A stretch of DNA of 64,000 nucleotides. It comes from Ehretia macrophylla (taxonomy: Eukaryota; Streptophyta; Magnoliopsida; Boraginales; Ehretiaceae). Location: contig CM075771.1 of the NCBI GenBank assembly GCA_037974665.1, positions 15,783,425-15,847,424 of the forward strand, given 5' to 3'. The translations under genes were made by a program, and so were the position numbers. This document shows positions 1 to 9,205 of this stretch, in pieces. Each line of letters begins with the position of its first letter. Position 1 is the first letter of the stretch. The notes under the pieces are model-generated. The model was not told where the DNA came from. It did not search any database and saw only the letters and a program-made list of their open reading frames with translations.

Positions 1-355
1 CAGCATACTATAGGAAGCTCTCCGGGAGCTCTAGGACATGGGCAGAAAGCCTGCTCGGCTGCACCTATTTTCGGTACCCAAAATTGAATGTTTTCATCAG
101 TTTTGAGCTACTTTTCTTCTTTTTGCAAAATTTTTTAGGCCCGGGTCGTTCATCGTGAGCCACGAAAAGGACAAGAACTCAACTCGCGGAACACTAGAGG
201 GCTCTACAACGCTTCGATATCACATCTTGCAGAGAAGATACATTGTTGAGGCCTATGGGCTGTCGATAAGCCCAATGGGCCTTTTGAATGCTTCGTCTCT
301 ATTGGCTGGGGCTGTGAACCATCAACACATAAGGAATTTATACCATCAACATGAC

Positions 356-474
356 GGGTGTGATCATACCAGCACTAATGCACCGGATCTCATCAGAACT
401 CTAAAGTTAAGCGTGGTTGGGCGAGAGTAGTACTTGGATGGGTGACCCCCGGGAAAGACCAGGGGTTGTGCCCC
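356..474 (+). rRNA. 5S rRNA gene copy 1, degenerate
   Basis: This is the RNA of the large ribosomal subunit, made by RNA polymerase III. The copy aligns end to end with the plant 5S consensus derived from the 22 copies here. The internal promoter is damaged: the A-box segment reads GCGTGGTTGG instead of GCGTGCTTGG, and CCGAAG is TAAAG. The last 25 bp (GGGAAAGACCAGGGG) diverge strongly. Upstream of the gene lies an ATAA-like box, and a T-rich tract follows as the likely terminator. It is probably not functional. Confidence 0.9.
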
Positions 475-677
475 CCTTTTTGTTTTTTTTTTGCCCCATT
501 TAGCCTTCCAAGATTCTTTATCCACCACATTTATATTCTCGAGTCCTATGGCATCTTGGGCAGGACAACTTCACTTCGCGTAGAGGCTGGGCCCGCAAAC
601 CGAGGACGTCGGGCCTATGACCAGGTCTCCATCGCTCTAGTGCCCATAACTTTTGATCCGTAGGGAGTTATGCGACG

Positions 678-682
678 TATAG
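678..682. repeat. Target-site duplication of E1, left (TATAG)
   Basis: TATAG directly abuts the TG start of E1. The right partner at 808-812 is TACAG, one base different. Spacer sequence resumes immediately after it (TATACCGTTGGAAAGCTC). Confidence 0.8.
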
Positions 683-807
683 TGTAATACCCGAGTCCGA
701 CCATGCATTTACAAGTATTTATTTATATTTATTTCTTTTGTTTTTTTTGAAAAATGTGTCTTTGTGATTATTTGTCTGCATTTAATTTATAGTTAATTGT
801 CTACTAT

Positions 808-812
808 TTAAA
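808..812. other. No feature: ordinary E1 LTR sequence
   Basis: This stretch lies inside the 5' LTR of E1 and is AT-rich with nothing of note. The right target-site duplication of E1 is at 5808-5812. Confidence 0.3.
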
Positions 813-1226
813 AATCAATTGGTATTACTATTAATAGTAACCTATTATTAGTTGTTCTTATAACATTAATTAAAATAAAACTTAAGGTCATTACAGGGAT
901 GAAAAGCCCTATATCGGGACTAAATAAAACTTTTCAACTGTTTACAAGAGTATGAGTGGTTTCCTTTAACTTTTCGGGTCATTTTGACTATTTTTCCAAT
1001 TTTAGGGATTTTTGGTCCGGAAAAGGGGTCTCATTTCGGGGCCAATTATAGGAAAATCAAGACCTCGTCGTGTAAAATGGGTATACGCCATTGGGTTTTT
1101 TTTAACTTGTGCTACTTAATGAGGGAATTTGAGAAAATTGGATCCCGGCCCAAAAATACAAAAATTAGGACACCTGCACACAAAACGGGCAAAAAAAGAA
1201 ACGTTAGTGTCACTCTCAGAGAGTGA

Positions 1227-1399
1227 CACGTGTCTCAAGACACGTGTCACACATGCGTGAACGTGCCACGCATGTATGACACGTGGCAGGATACGTGTCA
1301 TGCATGCGTGGACATGCCACGCATGCGTGACACGTGGCAGGACACGTGTCACACATGCGTTGAATGTCCACGCATGTGAGACACGTGGAGGGACACGTG
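1227..1399 (+). promoter_or_regulatory. Cluster of seven CACGTG (G-box) motifs in the E1 5' LTR
   Basis: CACGTG occurs at 1227, 1241, 1280, 1331, 1343, 1382 and 1394, interleaved with CATGCGTG words that form overlapping inverted repeats. The last box lies about 25 bp upstream of the TATA box. In plants CACGTG is the core bound by bZIP and bHLH factors (ABA, light, stress). Use as an enhancer here is inferred from position. Confidence 0.7.
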
Positions 1400-1409
1400 T
1401 CCCACATGG

Positions 1410-1433
1410 ATTGGTTTTGAAAACCTATATAAA
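1410..1433 (+). promoter_or_regulatory. CCAAT-like box (ATTGG) and TATA box of the E1 5' LTR
   Basis: ATTGG at 1410-1414 is followed by CTATATAAA at 1425-1433, a good plant TATA box. The same layout is kept in the 3' LTR. Transcription, and so the U3/R boundary, would be expected about 30 bp further on, near GGGGTCATCTGACCCC, itself a perfect dyad. Confidence 0.7.
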
Positions 1434-1835
1434 GGGGTCATCTGACCCCCTGAAATCAAACAGGCAAACACTTTTCTCTGGCCCAATTTCACTAAATTAT
1501 ATCGATTCAGTTTAGTTAACGTTTCGAAAGTTTCAAAACGGGTCCAAATCTTTTCCAATTTTCGGCATTTTGAGGTGAGGAAATTTTATTAAAAACAGCA
1601 TCTTATATATTCATATGATTATTTATTTTTATATTCTAGCTTAAGATATCATGTCTTAAATTTTAATGTCTTATCATTATTATTCTTTAATTGTTAATTG
1701 TATCGTTAAAACTAAAGTTGGCTTTGATAATATATAAGTATTATTCTAAAGTTATTTTTAAAGCTAAAGTTAACTATTACTGTTACCTACTAGTTGATAT
1801 AAATTACCTTATGTTGTCTACTTGCAACTATACTT

Positions 1836-2168
1836 GTTCGGAGGCAACTTCTATTATTCTCCACCTACGTGTTTAATGAAGTGCGTGATTATAAATTGTA
1901 AAAATAATTGTTGATTGTGTGTCACATGGATACTTGTGCATACTTGTGTGTACTTGGGGGTTGCAACCTCAGGCACGATAGTATTCGAACGCTAGGCGGC
2001 GTAGGGCTTGCCAGTGCTCCCGTGACTATCGTTGTCCTATACCCTCTTCTCACTTGGGACCCCTACCGCCCTTGGAGAGTTTCTCTCGCTTGGGACTAGG
2101 TCCGCCCTCGGAAATGCTGCGTCGTAGATTTTGGATACAATCCGGAGTATCCTCTTGGGAGAGATAAG
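1836..2168 (+). promoter_or_regulatory. Shared LTR module, E1 5' copy (first part)
   Basis: In order it holds a GGAGGCAAC-type hairpin (about 1840), the palindrome GGTTGCAACC (1959-1968), GGCGGCGTAGGGCTTGCC, GTGACTATCGT, two CTCTC/GGAGAG hairpin units (2044-2079, 2080-2115), GTCGTAGATTTTGG and TCCGGAGTA. The same order occurs in the E2, E3, E4, S1, S2 and S3 LTRs, although the rest of those LTRs does not resemble E1. Confidence 0.65.
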
Positions 2169-2220
2169 AAGTTGGAATTGTAATTAAGGCTGGCCATCTC
2201 GTGAAATACTCGAATTGTTC

Positions 2221-2292
2221 CTACTCTCACTTGGTACCACCCTCGGAGAGTAGTGTCCTACTCTCACTTGGCATTCCACCCTCAGAGAGTAA
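2221..2292 (+). repeat. Two tandem CTACTCTC..GAGAGTAG hairpin units
   Basis: Units lie at 2221-2253 and 2258-2292. Each has a left arm CTACTCTC, a middle of CACTTGG plus C-rich sequence, and a right arm GAGAGTAG (second unit GAGAGTAA). They match the two looser units at 2044-2115, giving four copies of a roughly 35-bp hairpin motif in one LTR. Confidence 0.75.
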
Positions 2293-2521
2293 GCTGATAT
2301 ATGTTGTTGGTATATTCCACTAAATGTAATTATTATTGCAATATAAATAGATTATCTATCTAGATATTACTATTATTGTTATTTGATATGTGACTCGAAC
2401 GGGATAGTAATTTATACTTGTATATATCTCACATGGATAATGTGTTATACGTGAATTGCATCATGATTTGAAAAAGAGACCGATCAGAAATGTTTTCAAA
2501 ACTTTTCTATTTCATCCTCAT

Positions 2522-2540
2522 TGAGCTTCCCCAGAGCTCA
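2522..2540 (+). other. Hairpin TGAGCT / AGCTCA (E1 version of the distal module hairpin)
   Basis: Six-base stem with loop TCCCCAG. It occupies the same place as TGAGTTC-ATAA-GGACTCA in the E2 family, between a CCCTC or CATCCTC run and a C/T-rich tract. Confidence 0.6.
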
Positions 2541-2911
2541 CAGTTTTTTCTCCCCCCAGTGCAAGTGCAGCTTAGCTTGAAATGGAAATTGATTTTGAAT
2601 GTTTACATGCTCAAAGCCTTTTGCTGTCATAGATGGATCCAAGTTGTAAAAATTAGAGTTTGTTGTATTAATTTCAGGTGGAAGGGTAGTTGTGCTAAAA
2701 CCCTAGTTTGTAAATAGTCGGGTAGTTATCAAATCTCAAATATTGTAACACTCTTTTGTACTTAAATTATTATATAAAAGTTTATTATTGAATAGTTTTA
2801 TGCATTTTATTTCTCGTAAGGTTACCATTAATTATTTACTTGAGACCGCAACAATTGTAAACACAGACTTTGACCTGGTCTTGAGAGGGGCTGCGTTGGG
2901 GTCGTTACAGG

Positions 2912-2923
2912 TGGTATCAGAGC
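2912..2923 (+). other. E1 primer-binding site (initiator Met tRNA)
   Basis: TGGTATCAGAGC, complementary to the 3' end of plant initiator tRNA-Met, two bases after the LTR. This fixes the element's + orientation. Confidence 0.92.
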
Positions 2924-3324
2924 TTAGATAGCTCGTAAGCCAGGATAGGATCTTCAGACAGTGGGTAGACGTCTTTTAAGGATATGTGTCTGGCATAATC
3001 ATGTATGCTCAATGTGCTTATTTGCTAAGTGTGAATCTATTTTCTATAAGTTGCATGTTTAAGTTATTAATTGTATACATGCATTACTCGTAAAATGGTA
3101 AGTAATCCCATTCCTTAAAAGAATTGATCAGTAGCGGATCTCCTCGAATGCAAGACAACAAACAAAGGACCAGTTGATCGGTCGTTGTTCAATGCTCGGA
3201 GCTTGATCGACAGTTGGTATTTTCCTTGATCGGAATTCTTGAAGTTCTTCTTTGGTATCTTTGCTTGGACTTCTTAATCGGTATTTTCCCTGGATTTCTT
3301 ACTTATTGGATTTCTGAAGATGAG

Positions 3325-3385
3325 CCTTTATTTGGCATTCATATTGCCTTTATTTGGCATCTATATTGCCTTTATTTGGCATTCG
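3325..3385 (+). repeat. 22-bp tandem repeat, nearly three copies
   Basis: The unit CTTTATTTGGCATTCATATTGC is repeated with small changes starting near 3325, 3347 and 3369. It produces the repetitive short frames seen here and is not coding evidence. Confidence 0.75.
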
Positions 3386-3556
3386 GGATTTCTTGGTATT
3401 CTCACGTGGTATTTTTATATGGTGTCCTTTGATATTATTATCCGAGTATTACTATTCGAGGCTCATGTTTGGAATTCTTACTTGGCATCCGGTATTCAAT
3501 CTCGCGCAGTGGACCGGAGGTACTGGAGAAGTAAATTGCGAGGGCTCAATTTTTAT

Positions 3557-3569
3557 AAGGGGAGGAGGA
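3557..3569 (+). other. E1 polypurine tract
   Basis: AAGGGGAGGAGGA directly precedes the TGTAATAC start of the 3' LTR. It is the expected plus-strand primer. Confidence 0.9.
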
Positions 3570-4113
3570 TGTAATACTCGAGTCCAACCATGCATTTACA
3601 AGTATTTATTTATATTTATTTCTTTTGTTATTTTTGAAAAATGTGCCTTTGTGATTATTTGTCTGCATTTAATTTATAGTTAATTGTCTACTATTTAAAA
3701 ATTAATTAGTATTACGATTAATAATAACCTATTATTAGGTGTTCTTATAACATTAATTAACATAAAACTTAGGGTCATTACAGGGATGTAAAATCCCATA
3801 TCGTGACTAAGTAAAACTTTTCAGCTGCTTACAAGAGTATGGGTGGTTTCCTTTAACTTTTCGGGTCATTTTGACTATTTTTCCAATTATAAGGTTTTTT
3901 GGTCCGGAAAAGGGGTTTCATTTCGGGGCCAATTATAGGAAAATCAAGACCTCGTCGTGAAAAATAGGTATACGCAATTGGGTTTCTTTTAACTTGCACT
4001 ACTGAATAGTGAAATTTGGCAAAATTGCATCCCGGCCCGAAAATACAAAAATCAGGACACCTGCACACAAAACGGGCAAAAAACGAAACGTTAGTATCAC
4101 TCTCGGAGAGTGA

Positions 4114-4320
4114 CACGTGTCTCAAGACACGTGTCACACACGCGTGAACGTGCCACGCATGCATGACACGTGGCAGGACACGTGTCACACATGCGTGGAC
4201 ATGCCACGCATGCGTGACACGTGGCGGGACACGTGTCACACATGCGTGGAATGTCCACGCATGTGAGACACGTGGAGGGACATGTGTCCCACATGGATTG
4301 GTTTTGAAAACCTATATAAA
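4114..4320 (+). promoter_or_regulatory. CACGTG cluster and TATA box of the E1 3' LTR
   Basis: CACGTG starts at 4114, 4128, 4167, 4179, 4218, 4230 and 4269, and CTATATAAA lies at 4312-4320. One box of the 5' copy (at 1394) is changed to CATGTG here, while the TACGTG of the 5' copy is CACGTG here (4179), so the count stays at seven. Confidence 0.68.
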
Positions 4321-4737
4321 GGGGTCACCTGACCCCCTGAAATCAAACAGGCAACCACTTTTCTCTGGCCCAATTTCACTAAATTATATCGATTCAGTTT
4401 AGTTAACGTTCTAAAAGTTTCAAAACGGATCTGAATCTTTTCCAATTTTCGGCATTTTGAGGTGAGGAGATTTTATTAAAAACAGCATCTTATATGTTTA
4501 TATTATTATTATATATTTATTTTAATATTCTAGCTTAAGATATATATCATGTCTTGAATTTTAATGTCTTATCATTATTAATCTTTAATTGTTAATTGTA
4601 TTGTTAAAACTAAAGTTGGCTTTGATAATATATAAGGATTATTCTGAAGTTATTTTTAAAGCTAAAGTTAACCATTACTGTTACTTACTAGTTGATATAA
4701 ATTACCTTCAGTTGTCTACTTGCAACTATACTTGTTC

Positions 4738-5067
4738 GGAGGCAACTTCTTTTGTTCTCCACCTACGTGTTTAATGAAGTGTGTGATTATAAATTGTACA
4801 AATAATTGTCGATTGTGTGTCATGTGGATAGTTGTGCATGCTTGTGTGTATTTTGGGGTTGCAACCTCAGGCACGATAGCATTCGAACGCCGGGCGGTGT
4901 AGGGCTTGCCGGTGCTCCCGTGACTATCGTGGTCCAATTCCCTCTTCTCGCTTGGGACCCCTACCGCCCTTGGAGAGTTTCTCTCACTTGGGACTAGGTC
5001 TGCCCTCGAAGATGCTGGGTCGTAGATTTTGGATAAAATCCGGAGTATCCTCTTGGGAGAGATAAGA
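4738..5067 (+). promoter_or_regulatory. Shared LTR module, E1 3' copy
   Basis: Hairpin arm GGAG at 4738 pairs with CTCC ending at 4760. GGTTGCAACC is at 4857-4866, followed by GGGCGGTGTAGGGCTTGCC, the CTTGG/GGAGAG units, GTCGTAGATTTTGG and TCCGGAGTA. The order is as in the 5' LTR. Confidence 0.65.
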
Positions 5068-5807
5068 AGTTGGAATTGTAATTAAGGCTGGCCATCTCGT
5101 GAAATACTCGAATTGTTCCTACTCTCACTTGGTACCACCCTCGGAGAGTAGTGTCCTACTCTCGCTTGGCATTCCACCCTCGGAGAGTAAGCTGATATGT
5201 GTTGTGGGTGTATGCCACTAAATGTAATTATTATTGCAATATAAATAGATTATCTATCTAGATATTACTATTATTGTTATTTGATATGTGACTCGAACGG
5301 GATAGTAATTTATACTTGTATATATCTCACATGGATAATGTGTTATACGTGAATTGCATCATGATTTGAAAAAGAGACCGACCAGAAATGTTTTCAAAAC
5401 TTTTCTATTTCATCCTCACTGAGCTTCCCCAGAGCTCACGATTTTTTCTCCCCCTAGTGCAGGTGCAGCTTAGCTTGAAATGAAAATTGATTTTGAATGT
5501 TTACATGCTCGAAGCCTTTTGCTGTCATAGATGGATCCAAGTTGTAAAAATTAGAGTTTGTTGTATTAATTTCGGGTGGAAGGGTAGCTGTGCTGAAACC
5601 CTAGTTTGTAAATAGTCGGCTAGTTATCAGATCTCAAATATTGTAACACCTTTTTGTACTTAAATTATTATATAAAAGTTTATTATTGAATAGTTTTATG
5701 TATTTTCTTTCTCGTAAGGTTACCATTAATTATTTACTTGAGACCGCAGCAACAGTAAACACAGACTTTGACCTAGTCTTGAGAAGGGCTGGGTTGGGGT
5801 CGTTACA

Positions 5808-5812
5808 TACAG
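5808..5812. repeat. Target-site duplication of E1, right (TACAG)
   Basis: It follows the CGTTACA end of E1 and matches TATAG at 678-682 with one substitution. Deleting E1 and one copy restores a normal 5S spacer and a 680-bp interval between 5S copies 1 and 2. Confidence 0.8.
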
Positions 5813-6165
5813 TATACCGTTGGAAAGCTCTTCGAAAACTCTACAACGGGGGTAGCAAGACGCATCAGTTGCACCTGTTTCTGATACCCAAAATCGAACA
5901 TTTTCATATGTTTAAGGCCACTTTTCTTCTTTTTGCGCTATTTTTTAGGCTCGGGTCGTACGTCGTCAACCGCGAAAAGGACGAGAACCCAACTCGTAGA
6001 ACATTGGAGGGCAATACAACGCGTCAATATTATGTCTTGCAATGATACTGAGTTGTTGAAGCAGATGGTCTGTTGATAAGCCCAGTGGGCCTTTTGAATG
6101 GTTCGTCTCTCTTGGCTGGGACTATGAACCGTCAACACATAAGGGCTTTGCACCATCAACATGAC

Positions 6166-6284
6166 TGGTGCGATCATACCAGCATTAATGCATCGGATCC
6201 CATTAGAACTACGAAGTTAAGCATGCTTGGGTGAGAGTAGTACTAAGATGGGTGACCCCCTAGGAAGTCCTCGTGTTGCACCCT
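6166..6284 (+). rRNA. 5S rRNA gene copy 2, degenerate
   Basis: Full length. Differences from the window consensus include a first base G-to-T change, CACTAATGCACC read as CATTAATGCATC, GCGTGC as GCATGC in the A-box segment, and CTAGG as CTAAG. The 3' end TCGTGTTGCACCC is intact. Confidence 0.92.
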
Positions 6285-6843
6285 CTTTTCATTTTTTTTG
6301 CCCCGTTTAGCCTTGTCTATATGCTTTATCCATCACATTTATATTCTCATGTACCACGGCATCTTGGGCAGGTCAACTTCGCTTCACGTAGAGGCTAAGC
6401 CCGTAAACCGATGACGTGGGGCTTGTGACCAGGTCTTTGTCACTTCGGTGCCCATAACTTTTGATCCGTAAGGAGTTATGCGGCGCAAAGCATACCATTG
6501 GAAAGCTCTCTGGGAGCTCTACGACGAGGGCAGCAAGATTACTCAGCTACGCCAGTTTTTGGTACCCAAAATCAAATGTTCTCATCAGTTTTGAACCACT
6601 TTTCTTCTTTTTGCGCTGTTTTTTAGGCCCGAGTCGTTCTTCGTGAGCCACGAAAAGGACAAGAACCAAACTCGTGGAACATTACAGGGTTCTACAACAT
6701 GTTAATATTACATCTTGCGGTGATGCTGCGTTGTTGAAGAAGATGGGCGGTCGATAAGCCCAATGGGCCTTTTGAATGGTTCGTCTCTCTTGGCAGGGAT
6801 TGTGAACCGTCAACACATATGGGCTTTGTACCATCAACATGAT

Positions 6844-6962
6844 GGGTGTGATCATACCAGCACAAACACACCGTATCCCATCAGAACTCGGAAGTTAAGC
6901 GTGCTTGGGTGAGGGTAGTACTAGGATGGGTGACCCCTTAAGAAATCCTCGTGTTGCACCCC
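6844..6962 (+). rRNA. 5S rRNA gene copy 3, degenerate
   Basis: Full length. CACTAATGCACC is altered to CACAAACACACC and CCTGGGAAG to CTTAAGAAA. The A-box segment GAAGTTAAGCGTGCTTGG is unchanged. Confidence 0.92.
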
Positions 6963-7521
6963 ATTTTCATTTTTTTTGCCCTGTTTAGCCTTGCCAAGAT
7001 GTTTTATCTATCACATATATATTCTCATGTCCCACGGTATCTTGGGCAGGACAACTTCGCTTCGCGTAGAGGCTGCGCCGGCAAACCGAGGACGTGGGGC
7101 TGGTGACCAGGTCTCCGTCGCTTCGGTGCCCATAACTTTTGATCCGTAAAAAGTTATGCGGCGTACAGCATACCATTGGAAAGCTCTCTGGGAGCTCTAT
7201 CACGAGGGCAGCAATCCTAGTCGGCTGCACTTGTTTTTGTTACCCAAAATCGAACGTTTTCATTAATTTTGGGCCACTTTTTTACTTTTTGCGCTATTTT
7301 TCAGGCCCAGGTCGATCGTCATGAGCTACAAAAAGGACGAGAACCCAACTCGCAGAACATTGGAGGGCTCTACAACGTGTCGATATCATGTCTTGCTGTG
7401 ATGCTTTGTTGTTGAAGCAGATGGGCTGTCGGTAAGCCTGATGGGCGTTTTGAATGGTTCGTCCCTTTTGGCTGGGACTGTGACCCAGCACCACAATAGG
7501 GCTTTGCCCCATCAACATGAA

Positions 7522-7639
7522 GGGTGCGATCATAGCAGAACTAATGCACGAGATCCCATAAGAACTGCAAAGTTAAGCGTGCTTGGTGAGAGTAGTATTA
7601 GAATGGGTGACCCCCTGAAAAGTCCTCGTGTTGCACCCT
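7522..7639 (+). rRNA. 5S rRNA gene copy 4, degenerate
   Basis: Full length with a one-base deletion in the GGGCGAGAG segment (GGTGAGAG). CCAGCAC is read as GCAGAAC and GTACTAGG as GTATTAGA. A defect in the intermediate element and C-box makes transcription unlikely. Confidence 0.9.
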
Positions 7640-8201
7640 CCTTTTATTTTTTATTTTGCCCCGTTTGGCCTTGCCATGATGCTTTATCCATCACATTTAT
7701 ATTCTCGAGTCCCACGACATCTTGGGCAGGACAACCTCGCTTCGCGTAGAGCCTAGGCCCGTAAACCTAGGGCATGGGGCTTGTGACCTGATCTCCGTCG
7801 CTCTGGTGTCCATAACTTTTGATCCGTAAGGAGTTATGCGGCGTAAAGAGTACCGTTGGAAAGCACTCCGGGAGCTCTATGACGAGAGCAGTAAGCCTGT
7901 TTGGCTGCGCCTATTTTTGGTACCTAAAATCGAATGTTTTCATCCGTTTTGGGCTACTTTTCTTCTTTTTGCGCTATTTTTTAGGCTCGTGTCGTTCGTT
8001 GTGAGACGCAAAAAGGACTAGAACCCAACTCGTGGAACTTGGGAAGGCTCGACAATGCGTCGATATCACGTCTTGTAGTGATGCTGCGTTGTTGAAGTAG
8101 ATGGGCTGTCGATAAGCCCAATGGGCCTTTTGAATGGTTCATCTCTCTTGGCTGGGACTGTGAACCGTCAACACATAAAGGATTTGTACCATCAACATGA
8201 T

Positions 8202-8320
8202 GGGTGCGATCATACCAGCACCAATTCACCGAATCCTATCAGAACTCCGAAGTTAAGCGTGCTTGGGCGAAAGTAGTACTAGGGTGGGTAACCCCCTGGA
8301 AAGTCCTCTTGTTGTACCCC
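8202..8320 (+). rRNA. 5S rRNA gene copy 5, degenerate
   Basis: Full length. The A-box segment is intact, the C-box region reads AGGGTGGGTAACC rather than AGGATGGGTGACC, and the 3' end is TTGTTGTACCCC. Confidence 0.92.
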
Positions 8321-8444
8321 CCCTTTCCTTTTTTTTGCCCCGTTTAACCTTACCAAGATGCTTTATCCATCACATTTATATTCTCAAGTTCCACGGCATC
8401 TTGGGCAAGACAAATTCGCTTCACGTAGAGGCTGGGCCTGCAAA

Positions 8445-8449
8445 CCGAG
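8445..8449. repeat. Target-site duplication of E2, left (CCGAG)
   Basis: It matches CCGAG at 24020-24024 exactly. The flanks together rebuild the spacer words AAACCGAG and GACATGGGG. Confidence 0.9.
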
Positions 8450-9137
8450 TGTGAGGCCCGACCTCGATTTACGTGCGATACCTCGTTTCGTGTGCCATAG
8501 CCTAGATTTGCGTGCCTTGGCCTAGGTTTAAGAATCTTGTTTCGTTTTGTGTGCCTTGCATTGAATTACGTGCATTCATTTAGGATTTCGTGCATTTACT
8601 TGAAAAATGTGCATTCGTCTCGGAGTTCGTGCCCTACCTCATAATACGTGCCCTAGACCTAGGAAAACGTGCCCTCACGCTAATCAAGAAAGCATCTTAC
8701 ATGAAAAACTAGGTCATTAATTAATCCTACAAATCCCACTAACTAATATTAAATTACTAATTCAACCCACTAGAAGACGAAATTGCACCAAAAGCTAGAC
8801 ATTCTTTATTCTTTATTCCTTATTCTTTTGCACTTTCCAAACACACAATTAAATAATGCTCAAAAGATGACAAAGATTCAGCATTTTTCATGCCTTGGCC
8901 AACCACCTTGTGTGCTTTGTGCTTGCTTTGCATAATTCAAATTATTCCCCAAACATTCTATGACAATGTAATGACACAAAGCATAAAAAATTAGCTCAAA
9001 ACCCTCCTCAAAGCTCCCAATCTCGACATAAGCTCCTTGCCCATGCTAGGTGATTCAAAAATCATGCTTGTTGAAGACACAAATCTGAAATTGAAAAGCT
9101 CAAGGCCGACACATGCTTCAAAACTTGCAAAAGCTTT

Positions 9138-9205
9138 TATTTTTCTTTCATTTCTCTCATTTCCTCTCATTCTTCTCTCTCCCTCTCATCCTTCTCTCTC
9201 TCTCT
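9138..9205 (+). repeat. CT-rich microsatellite in the E2 5' LTR
   Basis: A run of TTTCTCTCATTTCCTCTC-type units ends before CTTGGCCTTGGCTGAG. Equivalent tracts of different length lie in the other LTRs (21117-21182, 33507-33545, 37395-37430, 43410-43450, and as GA on the + strand in E4 near 55490-55550). Confidence 0.7.

Larger units (their letters stand above)
1..682 (+). repeat. 5S rDNA array block 1 (one gene copy and its spacers)
   Basis: The block starts inside a spacer, holds 5S copy 1 and ends where element E1 is inserted. Spacer landmarks recur in every unit. These are a CCATAACTTTTGATCCG box, CCGTTGGAAAGCTCTCC, a C/T-rich CTTTTCTTCTTTTTGCGC tract, GGGCTGTCGATAAGCCC and an ACATAAGGGCTTTGCACC upstream box. 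The spacer has no credible ORF. Confidence 0.93.
683..2909 (+). repeat. E1 5' LTR
   Basis: It runs from TGTAATACCCGAG to GTCGTTACA and is followed two bases later by the primer-binding site. It contains an AT-rich first 500 bp, the CACGTG-box cluster and TATA box (putative U3), and the shared structured module (1836-2540). There is no credible ORF: the short frames over 1116-1407 are translations of the repeated CACGTG and CATGCGTG words. Confidence 0.92.
2910..3569 (+). other. E1 interior, non-coding
   Basis: It starts with the primer-binding site and ends with a purine tract. Between them are AT-rich sequence, a 22-bp tandem repeat and short open frames without protein-family resemblance. 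The frames at 3214-3683 are repeat-driven and overlap each other. No gag zinc knuckle, protease or RT motif is visible in any frame. Confidence 0.8.
683..5807 (+). mobile_element. E1: non-autonomous LTR retrotransposon with very long LTRs and a short interior
   Basis: The element begins TGTAATAC and ends CGTTACA. It has two near-identical LTRs of about 2.23 kb, an initiator-Met primer-binding site, a purine tract before the 3' LTR, and a 5-bp duplication (TATAG/TACAG) at its edges. The interior is only about 660 bp and shows no gag or pol motif, so all proteins must have come from another element. LTRs more than three times longer than the interior are unusual; the closest class is a LARD/TRIM-type derivative. 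The orientation follows from the primer site and purine tract. Confidence 0.9.
3570..5807 (+). repeat. E1 3' LTR
   Basis: A near-identical copy of 683-2909. It keeps seven CACGTG boxes (4114 to 4274), a TATA box at 4312-4320, the GGAGGCAAC hairpin (4738-4760), GGTTGCAACC (4857-4866) and the hairpin units around 5118-5190. It ends CGTTACA. Confidence 0.92.
5813..8449 (+). repeat. 5S rDNA array block 2 (copies 2-5)
   Basis: Four 5S copies start at 6166, 6844, 7522 and 8202, spaced 678, 678 and 680 bp. The block ends in a spacer at the E2 insertion. It has no ORF outside shadow frames of the repeat. Confidence 0.95.

Noticed and set aside
808-812. Initially noted as the right E1 duplication
   Set aside because: A numbering slip. 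The E1 right duplication TACAG is at 5808-5812; 808-812 lies inside the E1 5' LTR and holds nothing of note. The block-2 start is accordingly 5808, not the 808 given in the summary block list.
1116-1407. Overlapping frames with repeated TRVLPRVTHAWHVHAC-type peptides (also 3853-4294)
   Set aside because: They exist on both strands and in several frames because the CACGTG/CATGCGTG repeats and palindromes are free of stops. There is no protein-family resemblance.
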